From NCBI RefSeq assembly GCF_900155985.1, contig NZ_FTMA01000001.1, forward strand, positions 372,001-436,000: a DNA stretch of 64,000 nucleotides, given 5' to 3'. Below the pieces are notes generated by a model. That model worked only from the letters and a program-made list of their open reading frames with translations. It was not told the origin of the DNA and did not search any database. The stretch is from Maribacter ulvicola. GTDB lineage: Bacteria > Bacteroidota > Bacteroidia > Flavobacteriales > Flavobacteriaceae. Made by a program: the position numbers and the translations under genes. How positions within the stretch are numbered: the first letter of the stretch is position 1; each line of letters starts with the position of its first letter. Positions 9,224 to 18,432 of this stretch are shown in pieces.

Positions 9224-10276
9224 TTAACGTTCCCTCTTTAAACGTTGCTTTTTTAAGACGTCTTTTGTGAGCTCTTTATACTCAGTTCTATTCTTAAAAA
9301 TCTTCAACGCCATAAAGACTGCTTCTTTAAACGAAGTCTCATCAGCCAATCCTTTTCCTGCTATTTCATAAGCCGTTCCATGATCTGGAGATGTTCTCAC
9401 CTTACTTAAGCCTGCCGTGAAATTAACACCCTGACCAAATGATATGGTCTTAAACGGAATTAAACCTTGATCATGATAGGCCGCCAAAATTGCATCGAAC
9501 TTTTTATATCCGTCAGAACCAAAAAAACTATCTGCAGAATACGGGCCAAATACCAAATGTCCCATATTCGCCATTTCTTTTATGACGGGTTTCAACACCT
9601 CTTCATCCTCTTTACCGATTACACCATTATCTCCACTATGTGGATTTATACCCAACAAAGCTATTTTTGGCTTTCGAATACCAAAATCCATCTTCAACGA
9701 TTTTTCAATGGTATTGACCTTATCTCTTATTAATCTAGGGATAATAGCTGCAGAAACATCTTTTACCGCTAAATGATCCGTCAACAAACCTACCTTTAAG
9801 GTGTCAGTCACCATAAACATCAAACTTTCCCCTTCTAGCTCCTGTGCTAAAAAATCTGTATGACCTGGGAATTTGAATTCGTCTGACTGAATATTATTCT
9901 TGTTGATCGGTGCCGTAACCAACACGTCTATATCTCCTTTCTTTAATGCATCTACCGCAGCCCTTAAAGATTTAATGGCATACTCGCCACCAGCTTTGGT
10001 CGCCTGACCAAAATCAACTCTTGGCACTTCTTTCCACACATTAACAATATTGACCTTATTATCTATTGCTTTTGATGCATCTGGTATACCATTGAAGACA
10101 ACATTGAGTTTCAGCTGCTTCATCTGAAAGGAAACCGTCTTGTTAGAGGCAAAAATAACAGGCGTACAAAAATCTAACATTCTGCTGTCTTGGAATGTTT
10201 TTAATGCCACCTCACAACCTATTCCGTTTAAGTCTCCTATTGAGATACCTAACCTTATTTTCCTATTTTCCTCCAT
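9224..10276 (-). CDS. pdxA: 4-hydroxythreonine-4-phosphate dehydrogenase
   Basis: NAD-dependent oxidation and decarboxylation of 4-phosphohydroxy-L-threonine in the DXP-dependent pyridoxal phosphate pathway. The start reads IRLGISIGDLNGIGCEV; the metal-binding histidines are present as His168 (TDHLA), His213 (GINPHSG) and His268 (AYHDQGLIPFK), with GHTDFLA at 138-144. The family usually has GDPxGIG in the first loop, whereas GDLNGIG here is the common Bacteroidota form. Length (350) is normal. It is divergent from ribE, sharing a 137-bp gap; both make cofactors. Confidence 0.96.
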   Translation of the reverse strand: MEENRKIRLGISIGDLNGIGCEVALKTFQDSRMLDFCTPVIFASNKTVSFQMKQLKLNVVFNGIPDASKAIDNKVNIVNVWKEVPRVDFGQATKAGGEYAIKSLRAAVDALKKGDIDVLVTAPINKNNIQSDEFKFPGHTDFLAQELEGESLMFMVTDTLKVGLLTDHLAVKDVSAAIIPRLIRDKVNTIEKSLKMDFGIRKPKIALLGINPHSGDNGVIGKEDEEVLKPVIKEMANMGHLVFGPYSADSFFGSDGYKKFDAILAAYHDQGLIPFKTISFGQGVNFTAGLSKVRTSPDHGTAYEIAGKGLADETSFKEAVFMALKIFKNRTEYKELTKDVLKKQRLKRER

Positions 10277-10413
10277 GATAATCTGTACCTTTGTAACTCC
10301 ACTTAAAACCTTGAAAATAGTTTTAGCTTTCCAAAAGGAAAAGCAAAGTGGCCGTCCCTACCTAAACTAAGGGACTCATATTAAAGGACAAAATTACTTA
10401 AATTAAACGACAC

Positions 10414-10998
10414 ATGTTTACGGGAATTATTGAAACATTAGGTAAGGTTATTTCTCTTGAGACTAAAGGTGGAAACTTAGATATCACCATTGAATCTAGC
10501 CTAACACCTGAACTTAAAATAGATCAAAGTGTTGCACATAACGGTGTTTGCCTAACCGTTGTTAGCCTTACAGACACTACTTATACAGTAACAGCTATTG
10601 CTGAAACACTGAATAAAACTAACCTAGACACCCTTAAAACCAATGATATTGTAAACTTAGAACGTGCCATGATCTTGGGGTCTAGATTGGACGGTCATAT
10701 AGTTCAAGGCCATGTAGATCAAACCGGCAAATGTACTAGCGTAAAAGAAGATAATGGCAGTTGGATTTTTTCATTTACCTATGACCCGGCAAACGGCAAC
10801 CCAACCATTGAAAAAGGCTCTATTACTATAGATGGTACAAGTTTAACCGTTGTTAATTCCGGCAAAAATACTTTTGAAGTGGCTATTATACCGTATACAT
10901 ATGAACATACACGGTTTAACTCCTACAAACCGGGTACTATTGTAAACCTGGAGTTTGATGTTATTGGAAAGTATGTTGCCAAATTGATGGCCAAATAA
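10414..10998 (+). CDS. ribE: riboflavin synthase, alpha chain
   Basis: Dismutation of two 6,7-dimethyl-8-ribityllumazines to riboflavin. The protein shows the internal duplication of two lumazine-binding barrels: the first opens with MFTGIIETLGKV and carries VAHNGVCLTV, the second opens after LGSRLDGHIVQGHVD and carries GTSLTVV. Length (194 residues) is normal. No FMN riboswitch-like structure is evident in the 137-bp leader. A TACCTTTG box at 10286-10293 could be a -7 element, but it lacks a clear -33 partner. The downstream neighbour is convergent, 4 bp away. Confidence 0.96.
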   Translation: MFTGIIETLGKVISLETKGGNLDITIESSLTPELKIDQSVAHNGVCLTVVSLTDTTYTVTAIAETLNKTNLDTLKTNDIVNLERAMILGSRLDGHIVQGHVDQTGKCTSVKEDNGSWIFSFTYDPANGNPTIEKGSITIDGTSLTVVNSGKNTFEVAIIPYTYEHTRFNSYKPGTIVNLEFDVIGKYVAKLMAK

Positions 10999-11002
10999 AC
11001 GA

Positions 11003-12091
11003 TTACACCTTTATAAATATCTCTTTCTGATGTAAGATATAGCCCACTAAGCTATAAAACAGCACTACGCTTAATCCGTATAATAAGGATGATGTTTCTA
11101 GTGCCAAAAAATCATGGACATATACTTTCTGAAACAACCAACCATGCAATGAGGTGTCACCAATTTGTATTTGTCCCATTACTTTACTGATAAAGCTAGA
11201 AAGAAAGTAAATTACAATAGCATTAGCCCCCGCATATCTGAATATGGATCCAAATTCTATTTTCTTTACATCCGTTAAATAATAAATCAAGGCCAGAATT
11301 AGATTTGCCCAACCTGCGGTTACCAATACAAAACTGCTAGTCCATAGTGCTTTGTTGATCGGGAAAAATATATCCCAAAAATGCCCTAAAATTAAAAGAC
11401 TACCACCCAAACCCATTAGAATGGTGGCTTTCTTTTCTTGTTTACTGGTTAAAATAAGACCTGTGAATACCCCTAACAAGGAACTTGCAATAGCCGGCAA
11501 AGTACTTAACAATCCTTCTGGGTCATAATCTGCTTTGTAATTATGAGAGCCAAATACTTGTACATCTATCCAATTGGCTAGATTATTAGGTGCTCTTTCT
11601 AATGTAGATGCCATACCTTCTACAGGAATAAAAGTCATTAACAGCCAATATCCTATCAACAGAAATGCAGTAACCCAAATCAACTGTTTCCAGTTCAGGT
11701 TAATGAATAAAATTGCAGCAAAAAAGAAAACCACCCCAATACGTTGCAACACCCCCGGAAAACGAATTTCACTAAAGCTTTTAAAGAACGGATAGTGAAT
11801 AAGAAACGCCCCCAAGAAAAGTCCCAGCGCAATTAGCTTCAATGCTCTAACGGCAATCTTTTTATAGGCAGCTGCGCCTACAGTTCTATTCTTATATGAG
11901 AATGCAATTGATGTACCTACTATAAATAGGAAGAACGGGAAAACTAAATCGGTCGGTGTATAACCATGCCAATCGGCATGTAAAAAAGGGGCATATACAT
12001 TAGACCATGTTCCCGGCGTATTGACCAAGACCATGAGCAGTATGGTAGCTCCTCGAAATATATCGACCGATAAAATTCTACCTTTTACCAT
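11003..12091 (-). CDS. HGSNAT/DUF5009-type membrane acyltransferase
   Basis: Polytopic membrane protein (362 residues, about 10 segments) of the family of heparan-alpha-glucosaminide N-acetyltransferase and its bacterial relatives, which transfer acetyl groups across the membrane to amino sugars. The opening RILSVDIFRGATILLMVLVN and the loop HADWHGYTPTDLVFPFFLF are diagnostic; the His residues in that loop are the presumed acetyl carriers. It is 7 bp downstream of a sodium:solute symporter gene, so the two probably serve the same sugar, perhaps an amino sugar. The actual acceptor is unknown. Confidence 0.85.
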   Translation of the reverse strand: MVKGRILSVDIFRGATILLMVLVNTPGTWSNVYAPFLHADWHGYTPTDLVFPFFLFIVGTSIAFSYKNRTVGAAAYKKIAVRALKLIALGLFLGAFLIHYPFFKSFSEIRFPGVLQRIGVVFFFAAILFINLNWKQLIWVTAFLLIGYWLLMTFIPVEGMASTLERAPNNLANWIDVQVFGSHNYKADYDPEGLLSTLPAIASSLLGVFTGLILTSKQEKKATILMGLGGSLLILGHFWDIFFPINKALWTSSFVLVTAGWANLILALIYYLTDVKKIEFGSIFRYAGANAIVIYFLSSFISKVMGQIQIGDTSLHGWLFQKVYVHDFLALETSSLLYGLSVVLFYSLVGYILHQKEIFIKV

Positions 12092-12098
12092 CTTGCTA

Positions 12099-13910
12099 CT
12101 ATAAGATGTTTCCTTTTAAGCGATTCCATGCTTTTACCAACAATACTCCCGCTATAGCAGAAACAACGGTTAAAACAATAGCTTGTGTAGTTCTACCATA
12201 AATCCAATACCCAGTAGCAAACATTATGGTGTAAATTAATACTACCCCTAATAACATAGCGGTTATACCTGCAGGTACACTCCACTTCTCTTTATCTTTT
12301 ACAATCTCCACTTTATCGGTTTTTGCATCGCTAACAACTTTAGACCAACCCGGACCACCAGGTTGAATTTTAGTGTAGAAACTTCTCAAGGTATCATTAG
12401 ATTCCGGCTGTGTCATTAATGTAGCCGCTAACCAAATTATCGTAGTTACTACTACTATAAATATGTATTCTGACCAATCTGGCAATACCCCAGTTTCCGT
12501 AGCAAATAAATATGCACCTACGGGAGTCAGTTTTAATATGATAGAAATAATACCAGATGCGAACATTGCCGTGATTTCACTCCATGCATTAATTCTCCAC
12601 CAGAACCATCTTAAAATAAATATGAGTCCGGTACCGGCACCAAATGCCAACAAGATATCAAACAATTGAAGTGCATTTTGAAGCAGCAATGCCAATGCAG
12701 CACTAAACACCATTAAAACTACTGTTGAAATTCTACCCACTGCAACCAATCTTTTTTCAGATGCATTAGGGTTTATTTGTTGCTTATAAAAGTCAAAAAC
12801 AATGTAAGACGAACCCCAGTTTAATTGAGTACTGATCGTACTCATATAAGCAGCTACCAAGGAAGCCAATACCACCCCTAACAATCCGCTAGGTAATTTG
12901 GTCAACATTGCCGAATATGCCAGATCATGACCTAATTTATCAGCGGTTACATTTGGGAAAGCCTCTTGAATACTTGCCAAATCTGGATACACCACTATAG
13001 ATGCCAATGCCACTAAAATCCACGGCCACGGTCTTAATGCGTAGTGCATAATATTAAAGAAAAATGTTGCACCTATTGCGTGATTCTCATCTTTTGCCGC
13101 CAACATACGTTGCGCAATATAACCACCACCACCTGGCTCCGCACCTGGGTACCATGAACTCCACCACTGTACTGCAAGGGGAATAATAAATAAGGTTATC
13201 AATGCTTTCCTATTACTGAAATCTGGAAGGATGTTCAATTTTGAAGCTACGTTCTCATTGGCCATTAAAGCTTCAATACCGCCTACTTCTGGGATATTCA
13301 CTAAATAATATGCCGCACCTATTGCCCCTGCCATGGCCACGAAGAACAGAAGAAAATCTGTATATACTACACCTTTGAATCCACCAAGGGCACTAAAAGT
13401 AACAGTTATCAAACCTGCACTTACCACCGTTTGCCAAGGCTCAAGACCTAGCATAATACTTCCTATTTTAATTGCTGCCAATGTAACCGCAGACATGGTG
13501 ATCACATTGAAAATAACACCTAGATAAACTGCTCTAAATTTTCTTAAAAAACTAGCTGGTTTTCCACCATAGCGCATTTCGTAAAACTCTAAATCTGTAT
13601 TAACGTTCGATTTACGCCAAAGTTTTGCATAAACGAAAACGGTCAACATCCCTGTTATTAAGAAACACCACCATACCCAGTTACCGGAAACGCCGTTGGT
13701 ACGTACAATATCGGTTACTAAATTGGGTGTGTCCGTTGAAAATGTTGTTGCCACCATTGAAAGCCCTAAAAGCCACCATGGCATGGTTCTACCAGATAGA
13801 AAAAATTCTGATGAATTTTTACCTGATGTTTTTGAGACATAAAACCCTATGCCTAAGACAAGGGAAAAGAAAACTATAATAAAAGTATAGTCAAGCGTAC
13901 TGAGTTCCAT
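12099..13910 (-). CDS. sodium:solute symporter (SSS family)
   Basis: Sodium-coupled symporter of 603 residues, larger than PutP-type members, with about 14 membrane segments and a hydrophilic loop near residue 510-550. The start is typical (LDYTFIIVFFSLVLGIGFYVSK, then FFLSGRTMPWW). FSTDTPNLVTDIVR and the GGFKGVVYTDFLLFF segment are family landmarks. The subset with the WWSSWYPGAEPGGGGYIAQRM block is common in sugar-degrading Bacteroidota and is often placed with sugar catabolic genes. It is in an operon with the membrane acyltransferase; the substrate is likely a sugar or amino sugar (inference). Confidence 0.9.
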   Translation of the reverse strand: MELSTLDYTFIIVFFSLVLGIGFYVSKTSGKNSSEFFLSGRTMPWWLLGLSMVATTFSTDTPNLVTDIVRTNGVSGNWVWWCFLITGMLTVFVYAKLWRKSNVNTDLEFYEMRYGGKPASFLRKFRAVYLGVIFNVITMSAVTLAAIKIGSIMLGLEPWQTVVSAGLITVTFSALGGFKGVVYTDFLLFFVAMAGAIGAAYYLVNIPEVGGIEALMANENVASKLNILPDFSNRKALITLFIIPLAVQWWSSWYPGAEPGGGGYIAQRMLAAKDENHAIGATFFFNIMHYALRPWPWILVALASIVVYPDLASIQEAFPNVTADKLGHDLAYSAMLTKLPSGLLGVVLASLVAAYMSTISTQLNWGSSYIVFDFYKQQINPNASEKRLVAVGRISTVVLMVFSAALALLLQNALQLFDILLAFGAGTGLIFILRWFWWRINAWSEITAMFASGIISIILKLTPVGAYLFATETGVLPDWSEYIFIVVVTTIIWLAATLMTQPESNDTLRSFYTKIQPGGPGWSKVVSDAKTDKVEIVKDKEKWSVPAGITAMLLGVVLIYTIMFATGYWIYGRTTQAIVLTVVSAIAGVLLVKAWNRLKGNIL

Positions 13911-13985
13911 AAATTGGTTTTAGGTTGATTGTTAAAGATATATTATTTTAGGACATTTTTATACCTAAAACGCTAAACGTACCAC

Positions 13986-14741
13986 GTGCTACTATCAATA
14001 ACTACTGAAATTACACCAACAGCTTGGATTCTTGCATCAATTGCCACTTTTATTATAGGATTATCCAAGGCCGGCATAAAAGGAATTGCTGTTTTAAACG
14101 TTACCATCATGGCATTAGCTTTTGGTGCAAGACAGTCTACAGGTATGGTGGTACCACTGCTGGTTCTAGCCGATATTTTTGCCGTCATTTACTACAATAG
14201 ATATACACAGTGGAAATATGTATTTAAAGTACTACCGTGGATGCTGGTTGGTTTACTTATAGGTGTTTTCATTGGAAATGAACTTCCTGAAAAACTCTTT
14301 AAAATAGGCATGGCCATTATCATCATCATTACCGTAGGTATGATGTTTTATTGGGACCGTAAGAAAGACAAGACCGTTCCTTCTCATTGGACTTTTGCCG
14401 GGTCTATTGGTATTATAGCCGGTATAACTACTATGGTGGGCAATTTAGCAGGAGCCTTTTCTAACATTTATTTCTTAGCCATGCGCTTACCTAAAAATCA
14501 ATTTATAGGCACGGCTGCGTGGTTATTTTTAATCGTGAATATTATTAAACTTCCTTTTCACTTTTTTGTTTGGAAAACCATATCCATTGAATCGTTGACT
14601 TTAAACTTAATGCTTTTACCGGGTATTCTCTTAGGTTTCTTTGTGGGTATTCGTTTTATTAAACACATAAAAGAAGCCTTCTTTAGAAAGATGATTTTGG
14701 TCTTGACCGCTGTGGGTGCCGTGCTTATTATGCTTAGTTAA
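13986..14741 (+). CDS. TauE/SafE family sulfite exporter-like permease
   Basis: Membrane protein of 251 residues with 7-8 hydrophobic segments, a member of the TauE/SafE family that moves sulfite or other sulfonate-related anions. The N-terminal half-repeat carries IGLSKAGIKGIAVLNVTI and the second half-repeat starts near MVGNLAGAFSNIYFLAM; both are family-like. The start is a GTG at 13986; an in-frame stop lies 12 bp upstream, so no ATG alternative exists nearby. It is divergent from the symporter gene (75-bp gap). It is the last ordinary gene before the R-M unit, which begins 107 bp later. Confidence 0.88.
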   Translation: MLLSITTEITPTAWILASIATFIIGLSKAGIKGIAVLNVTIMALAFGARQSTGMVVPLLVLADIFAVIYYNRYTQWKYVFKVLPWMLVGLLIGVFIGNELPEKLFKIGMAIIIIITVGMMFYWDRKKDKTVPSHWTFAGSIGIIAGITTMVGNLAGAFSNIYFLAMRLPKNQFIGTAAWLFLIVNIIKLPFHFFVWKTISIESLTLNLMLLPGILLGFFVGIRFIKHIKEAFFRKMILVLTAVGAVLIMLS

Positions 14742-14804
14742 ATTGGTCGTTATTTTAAATTAAGTTGTTCTTAAAATGATAATTAAATAGAAATTTAAAA
14801 AAAT

Positions 14805-14840
14805 GTCCGTAAATTTGTCCGTGTACGCAAAAACGTCCGT
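14805..14840 (+). promoter_or_regulatory. three GTCCGT repeats around a -7-like box, upstream of the R-M genes
   Basis: Direct copies of GTCCGT occur at 14805-14810, 14817-14822 and 14835-14840 (12 and 18 bp apart). TAAATTTG at 14810-14817 fits the TAnnTTTG -7 box and is embedded between the first two copies; no clear TTG is found 19-21 bp upstream. Because the next gene starts with a recombinase arm-site binding domain, these repeats are candidates for its binding sites and for autoregulation. The role is inferred. Confidence 0.5.
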
Positions 14841-14848
14841 GAATAATT

Positions 14849-17056
14849 ATGGCAACAATTAATTTTTATTTAGACAAGCCTGACAAAAAAGGGTTTGCCC
14901 CAATTCATCTACGAATAAACTGTAACGGAAGTCAAGTAAAGATTTCTACGGGACAGAAAATAGAACCTAAAAACTTCAATAAATCCAAACAGAAAGTGAT
15001 TGGATTAAGTATAGAGTCTCACGAAATCAATCATTATTTAGATTTCCTAAGAGAACGAGCGGATGAACTTCTACACCATTCCAACAAAAAAAACTTTGTA
15101 CAAGACGAAGTGAAAAGCATATTGAACGAACACATCGAAAACTATAAAGAAAATAACAATGTAAGCATTGTAAAAGAACAGGTTACGCTTTATGGCAAAC
15201 CATTCACTTTTGTGGATTTATTTGCTGGCGCAGGAGGTTTTAGTGAAGGTTTTTTACAAGCTGAACATAATAATAAATTCTTCGATTTCGTTGTTGCCAA
15301 CGACATCAACGAAAATTGCGAATTAACTCATGTGGTTCGATACAATCATCAATTAGGATTGGATGCTGAGTTTTTAAAACAAGATATTACTGAACCAGAC
15401 TTTTTAGACAATTTATTAGAAAAAATTGATGGACGAAAAATTGACGTTGTTTGTGGTGGACCTCCTTGTCAAAGTTTCAGTCTTGCTGGAAAACGAAAAA
15501 AATTCGATAAAAAAGACGACCTGTTTTCTCACTATTTAGAAGTTATTAAGGTTTTACAACCTAAATACTTTGTTATGGAGAATGTCAAAGGAATTTTAAC
15601 TAAAGAGGGTGGAAAAATAAAAGAATTAATTATCAAGGAAATCAACTCTATCGTTGATACTAAGGAAATACCGCTACTAAATACTTTCATTAAAAGAATA
15701 AGGAAAGAATCAAATTCTTTCATTTTCGATAGTATTATAAAAAGAGTAGAACTTGAAAAACTACTTGAAAAGGATAAGGAAACTGGAAAAATTGATTTCA
15801 TTGGCTTTGTAGAGAATAGATTTAAAAAACTGACACCAAAAATAGCGGACTACAAAACCAGTAAAACAGACGAAAATATAAATACAATTCGCCACGGTTT
15901 TAATCTTTTGGCAAGAACAAAAGAATGGGAAAAATTAAAGCGTGACATTATCAAAGAAAAAGATTTTTGTAATATTGATAGTGATGATTTTGCAAATGCC
16001 TTTACAGATTTTCTAACCGAAATAAGTTCTGAAAATGTCATTTCAAAAATTGAGAATTCATTTAAAGCATTAAAAGTTCCAACCAATTACAAAAAGGATT
16101 GTGAGGATATTATAACTGCTTTAAAAATCTACACAACATCTTTTGATGAATCCATTGAGATTTTAAAATCTCATTGTAACAATTCACAAAAAAAAGAATT
16201 AGAGACTATTCTTGAAAGTATTAGACTTTATAAAATAGAGCAACCATTTGTCGCTAACGCATCAAATTACGGCGTACCTCAAAATAGAGAAAGAGTACTT
16301 TTTATTGGTTGTCGCAAAGACCAAAAGTATATTTCTGAAATTCCTGCAACAGTTTCAGAAGAAGAAAAAGTAACCATTTTTGAAGCTTTATACGATTTAG
16401 ACTTTATTGGCAACAATCAGGAAGCGCATCGTTATGAAGAAATTGATATTTTCGCTCAATACAATGGAACTGCAAAGAAAATGGCTAAACTTCTCAAAAA
16501 AAGAAAAATTAATGGGAAGCCTATTTCTAAAGGTGGAAAATCATTTGCAGAATGGTCAAAAAAAGGCAGATTAATTGAACGATTTAAGCCTCAGACAAAA
16601 CCATTTTATGTAAAGAGTACAGAAAGTTTGGAGAACGGAGAAAAATATTTCGACATACTTAACAATCACAAAACAAGTAATCAAAACGAAACAGTTATTG
16701 AAAGACTTAACGTGATTTTAAAAAATGGTAATTATAGAAAAGCACAACCAGAACTTGAGAAATTAAATCTTTCTACAAACAAGAGAAATTACAATGTTTT
16801 AAAACCAGACGAGCAAAGTTCAACAATAATGACTATTGCAGACGATTACATTCACTACAATTCGCCTAGGTCTTTAACAGTTAGAGAAATGGCACGCTTA
16901 CAATCGTTTGACGACTCATTTGTATTTCAAGGAAAACGGTCTACAGGTGGAAATAATAGAAAAACAGAAGTACCACAATACACTTTAGTTGGAAATGCTG
17001 TTCCGCCTTTATTAGCTAGAGCAGTCGCAAGTGAAATTTTAAAACATATCAAGTGA
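14849..17056 (+). CDS. DNA (cytosine-5) methyltransferase with N-terminal recombinase arm-binding domain
   Basis: Modification enzyme of a type II R-M unit. Residues 1-50 (ATINFYLDK..., APIHLRI, KISTGQKIEPKNF) look like the Arm-DNA-binding domain that opens Bacteroidota tyrosine recombinases, followed by a helical linker (56-78). The C5-methyltransferase starts near 119: motif I FVDLFAGAGGFSEGF (121-135), motif IV GGPPCQSF with catalytic Cys207, motif VI ENVKG (244-248), motif VIII QNRERVLFIG (478-487), motif IX RSLTVREMARLQSF (674-687), motif X GNAVPP (715-720). About 220 K/E-rich, helical residues are inserted between VI and VIII, far more than usual. The frame is continuous from the ATG at 14849, so the fusion is real in this sequence. 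The stop overlaps the nuclease start (GTGA). The DNA is visibly more AT-rich than its neighbours, suggesting transfer. Confidence 0.92.
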   Translation: MATINFYLDKPDKKGFAPIHLRINCNGSQVKISTGQKIEPKNFNKSKQKVIGLSIESHEINHYLDFLRERADELLHHSNKKNFVQDEVKSILNEHIENYKENNNVSIVKEQVTLYGKPFTFVDLFAGAGGFSEGFLQAEHNNKFFDFVVANDINENCELTHVVRYNHQLGLDAEFLKQDITEPDFLDNLLEKIDGRKIDVVCGGPPCQSFSLAGKRKKFDKKDDLFSHYLEVIKVLQPKYFVMENVKGILTKEGGKIKELIIKEINSIVDTKEIPLLNTFIKRIRKESNSFIFDSIIKRVELEKLLEKDKETGKIDFIGFVENRFKKLTPKIADYKTSKTDENINTIRHGFNLLARTKEWEKLKRDIIKEKDFCNIDSDDFANAFTDFLTEISSENVISKIENSFKALKVPTNYKKDCEDIITALKIYTTSFDESIEILKSHCNNSQKKELETILESIRLYKIEQPFVANASNYGVPQNRERVLFIGCRKDQKYISEIPATVSEEEKVTIFEALYDLDFIGNNQEAHRYEEIDIFAQYNGTAKKMAKLLKKRKINGKPISKGGKSFAEWSKKGRLIERFKPQTKPFYVKSTESLENGEKYFDILNNHKTSNQNETVIERLNVILKNGNYRKAQPELEKLNLSTNKRNYNVLKPDEQSSTIMTIADDYIHYNSPRSLTVREMARLQSFDDSFVFQGKRSTGGNNRKTEVPQYTLVGNAVPPLLARAVASEILKHIK

Positions 17057-18234
17057 GAAAGCTTACAGATGCAGAACAAGAAAAGATAAAATTACTAACT
17101 AAAAACCAAGTTTCTCTTACTTTAATTGAACCAACTGAAACGGGATTAAAAAAATCCATAATGGATGCAACTGGTTCAGTCCGTAGTTATTTGAAAAATG
17201 AAAATATTCACGATTACGAATTACAAAATCAAGGAACCGAGAGCAAAATAATGATTCCTGCAATAATTCATACTGGTTTTAAGATTATAAAATCTAAAGC
17301 ATCATTATATCGTCCTTCAACTAAAAAAGGAGACCCAAGGATTTGGTTCTATAGTTTAACAAAAGTTGCCTGCCCAAATGATATTATTGCAATAACATTT
17401 TACAATGATAGTTTCCAAGTTTTCAACTTGACAACGTTGGATATCAATGCGTTGATTAATTCAGCTATAATTAATCCTTTTCAAGAGTTAATTTCGTCTA
17501 TTAATTTTGAAGAAAGCGAAATTTCTATTGAATTGCTTAACAAACTTAAGGTTATATCAAAAAAAGGCTTTGTGAAATCTGAAGTTAATTCAGACACAGG
17601 AATAGGAAGAACTATAGAGTCACTTCTTGGAATTGAAATGAACTCTTCGAAATTACCCGATTATAAAGGCATTGAGTTGAAATCTTTTAGAGATGCTAGA
17701 AATAACAGAAAAGGATTATTTGGAAAAACACCTAACTGGAATTTAAGTAAATTCAAATCACGAGTTGAGATATTGGACACGTTTGGATATTGGGAAGAAG
17801 GTATTTTCCGCCTTTATAATACAATGAGAGGTACTGGTAGAAATGCACAAGGTTTGATTTTAAGAATTGAGGATAAAAAGGATTGGCTTGTTGAGAATTC
17901 TGATAGACCAGAGATTGGCAATTTTCTAGTTTGGGAGCTAGAAATTTTAAGGAAAACATTATTAAAAAAGCATAAAGAAACTTTCTGGATAAAAGCCGAA
18001 AGTAACATTGAGGATAATAATGAGTATTTTCACTTCAAAGAGGTTGAACATACTAAAAATCCGATGGTTGATAAATTTGAAATCCTCATTGAAACTGGAG
18101 CAATCACAATGGATTATCCTATTAAGAGAATGCCTAGTGGTAAAGTTGTAGATAAAGGCTGTAATTTTAAACTGAAAGCAAATTGTCTAGATTTATTGTT
18201 TCCACCAAGTGCAAACTATGATTTAATGGCATAG
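17053..18234 (+). CDS. MvaI/BcnI-family type II restriction endonuclease
   Basis: Restriction partner of the preceding methyltransferase. The C-terminal part carries the MvaI/BcnI fold signature: GIGRTIESLLGIEMNSSKLP then DYKGIELKSFR, giving Asp203-x4-Glu208-x-Lys210, the D-ExK arrangement of this family, with Glu189 upstream. MvaI cuts CCWGG and BcnI CCSGG; a related target is likely but not shown. The 393 residues exceed MvaI (about 250) because of an extra N-terminal region of about 170 residues of unknown role. The start is a GTG at 17053 whose last two bases are shared with the TGA of the methyltransferase gene, a typical coupling that makes the methylase first. No terminator is obvious after the stop. 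Confidence 0.88.
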   Translation: MRKLTDAEQEKIKLLTKNQVSLTLIEPTETGLKKSIMDATGSVRSYLKNENIHDYELQNQGTESKIMIPAIIHTGFKIIKSKASLYRPSTKKGDPRIWFYSLTKVACPNDIIAITFYNDSFQVFNLTTLDINALINSAIINPFQELISSINFEESEISIELLNKLKVISKKGFVKSEVNSDTGIGRTIESLLGIEMNSSKLPDYKGIELKSFRDARNNRKGLFGKTPNWNLSKFKSRVEILDTFGYWEEGIFRLYNTMRGTGRNAQGLILRIEDKKDWLVENSDRPEIGNFLVWELEILRKTLLKKHKETFWIKAESNIEDNNEYFHFKEVEHTKNPMVDKFEILIETGAITMDYPIKRMPSGKVVDKGCNFKLKANCLDLLFPPSANYDLMA

Positions 18235-18432
18235 CGGAATTAGCAACGCCTAAACTATAATCCTTTAATTACACTCACAAAAATATATAATAACCGTAAA
18301 AAATATCTCGCTACAGCAAATTCGAGGCTTTCAATCACCAACCCAATAAAGCCCACATATTTCAGGTTAGGGTTAATGTTTAGCTCCTATCAAGAGTAAT
18401 TTAGCAGTGCTAACCTTAAAATACTGCTATAC

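Noticed and set aside
10286-10293. TACCTTTG box as the ribE promoter
   Set aside because: Fits the -7 box but no TTG at the correct distance; kept only as a remark.
10277-10413. FMN riboswitch upstream of ribE
   Set aside because: No conserved RFN-like helices seen in 137 bp; the gap is short and AT-rich.
14750-18432. R-M unit as an intact mobile element
   Set aside because: No integrase, transposase, tRNA or flanking direct repeats were found by eye; only the arm domain and AT content hint at transfer.
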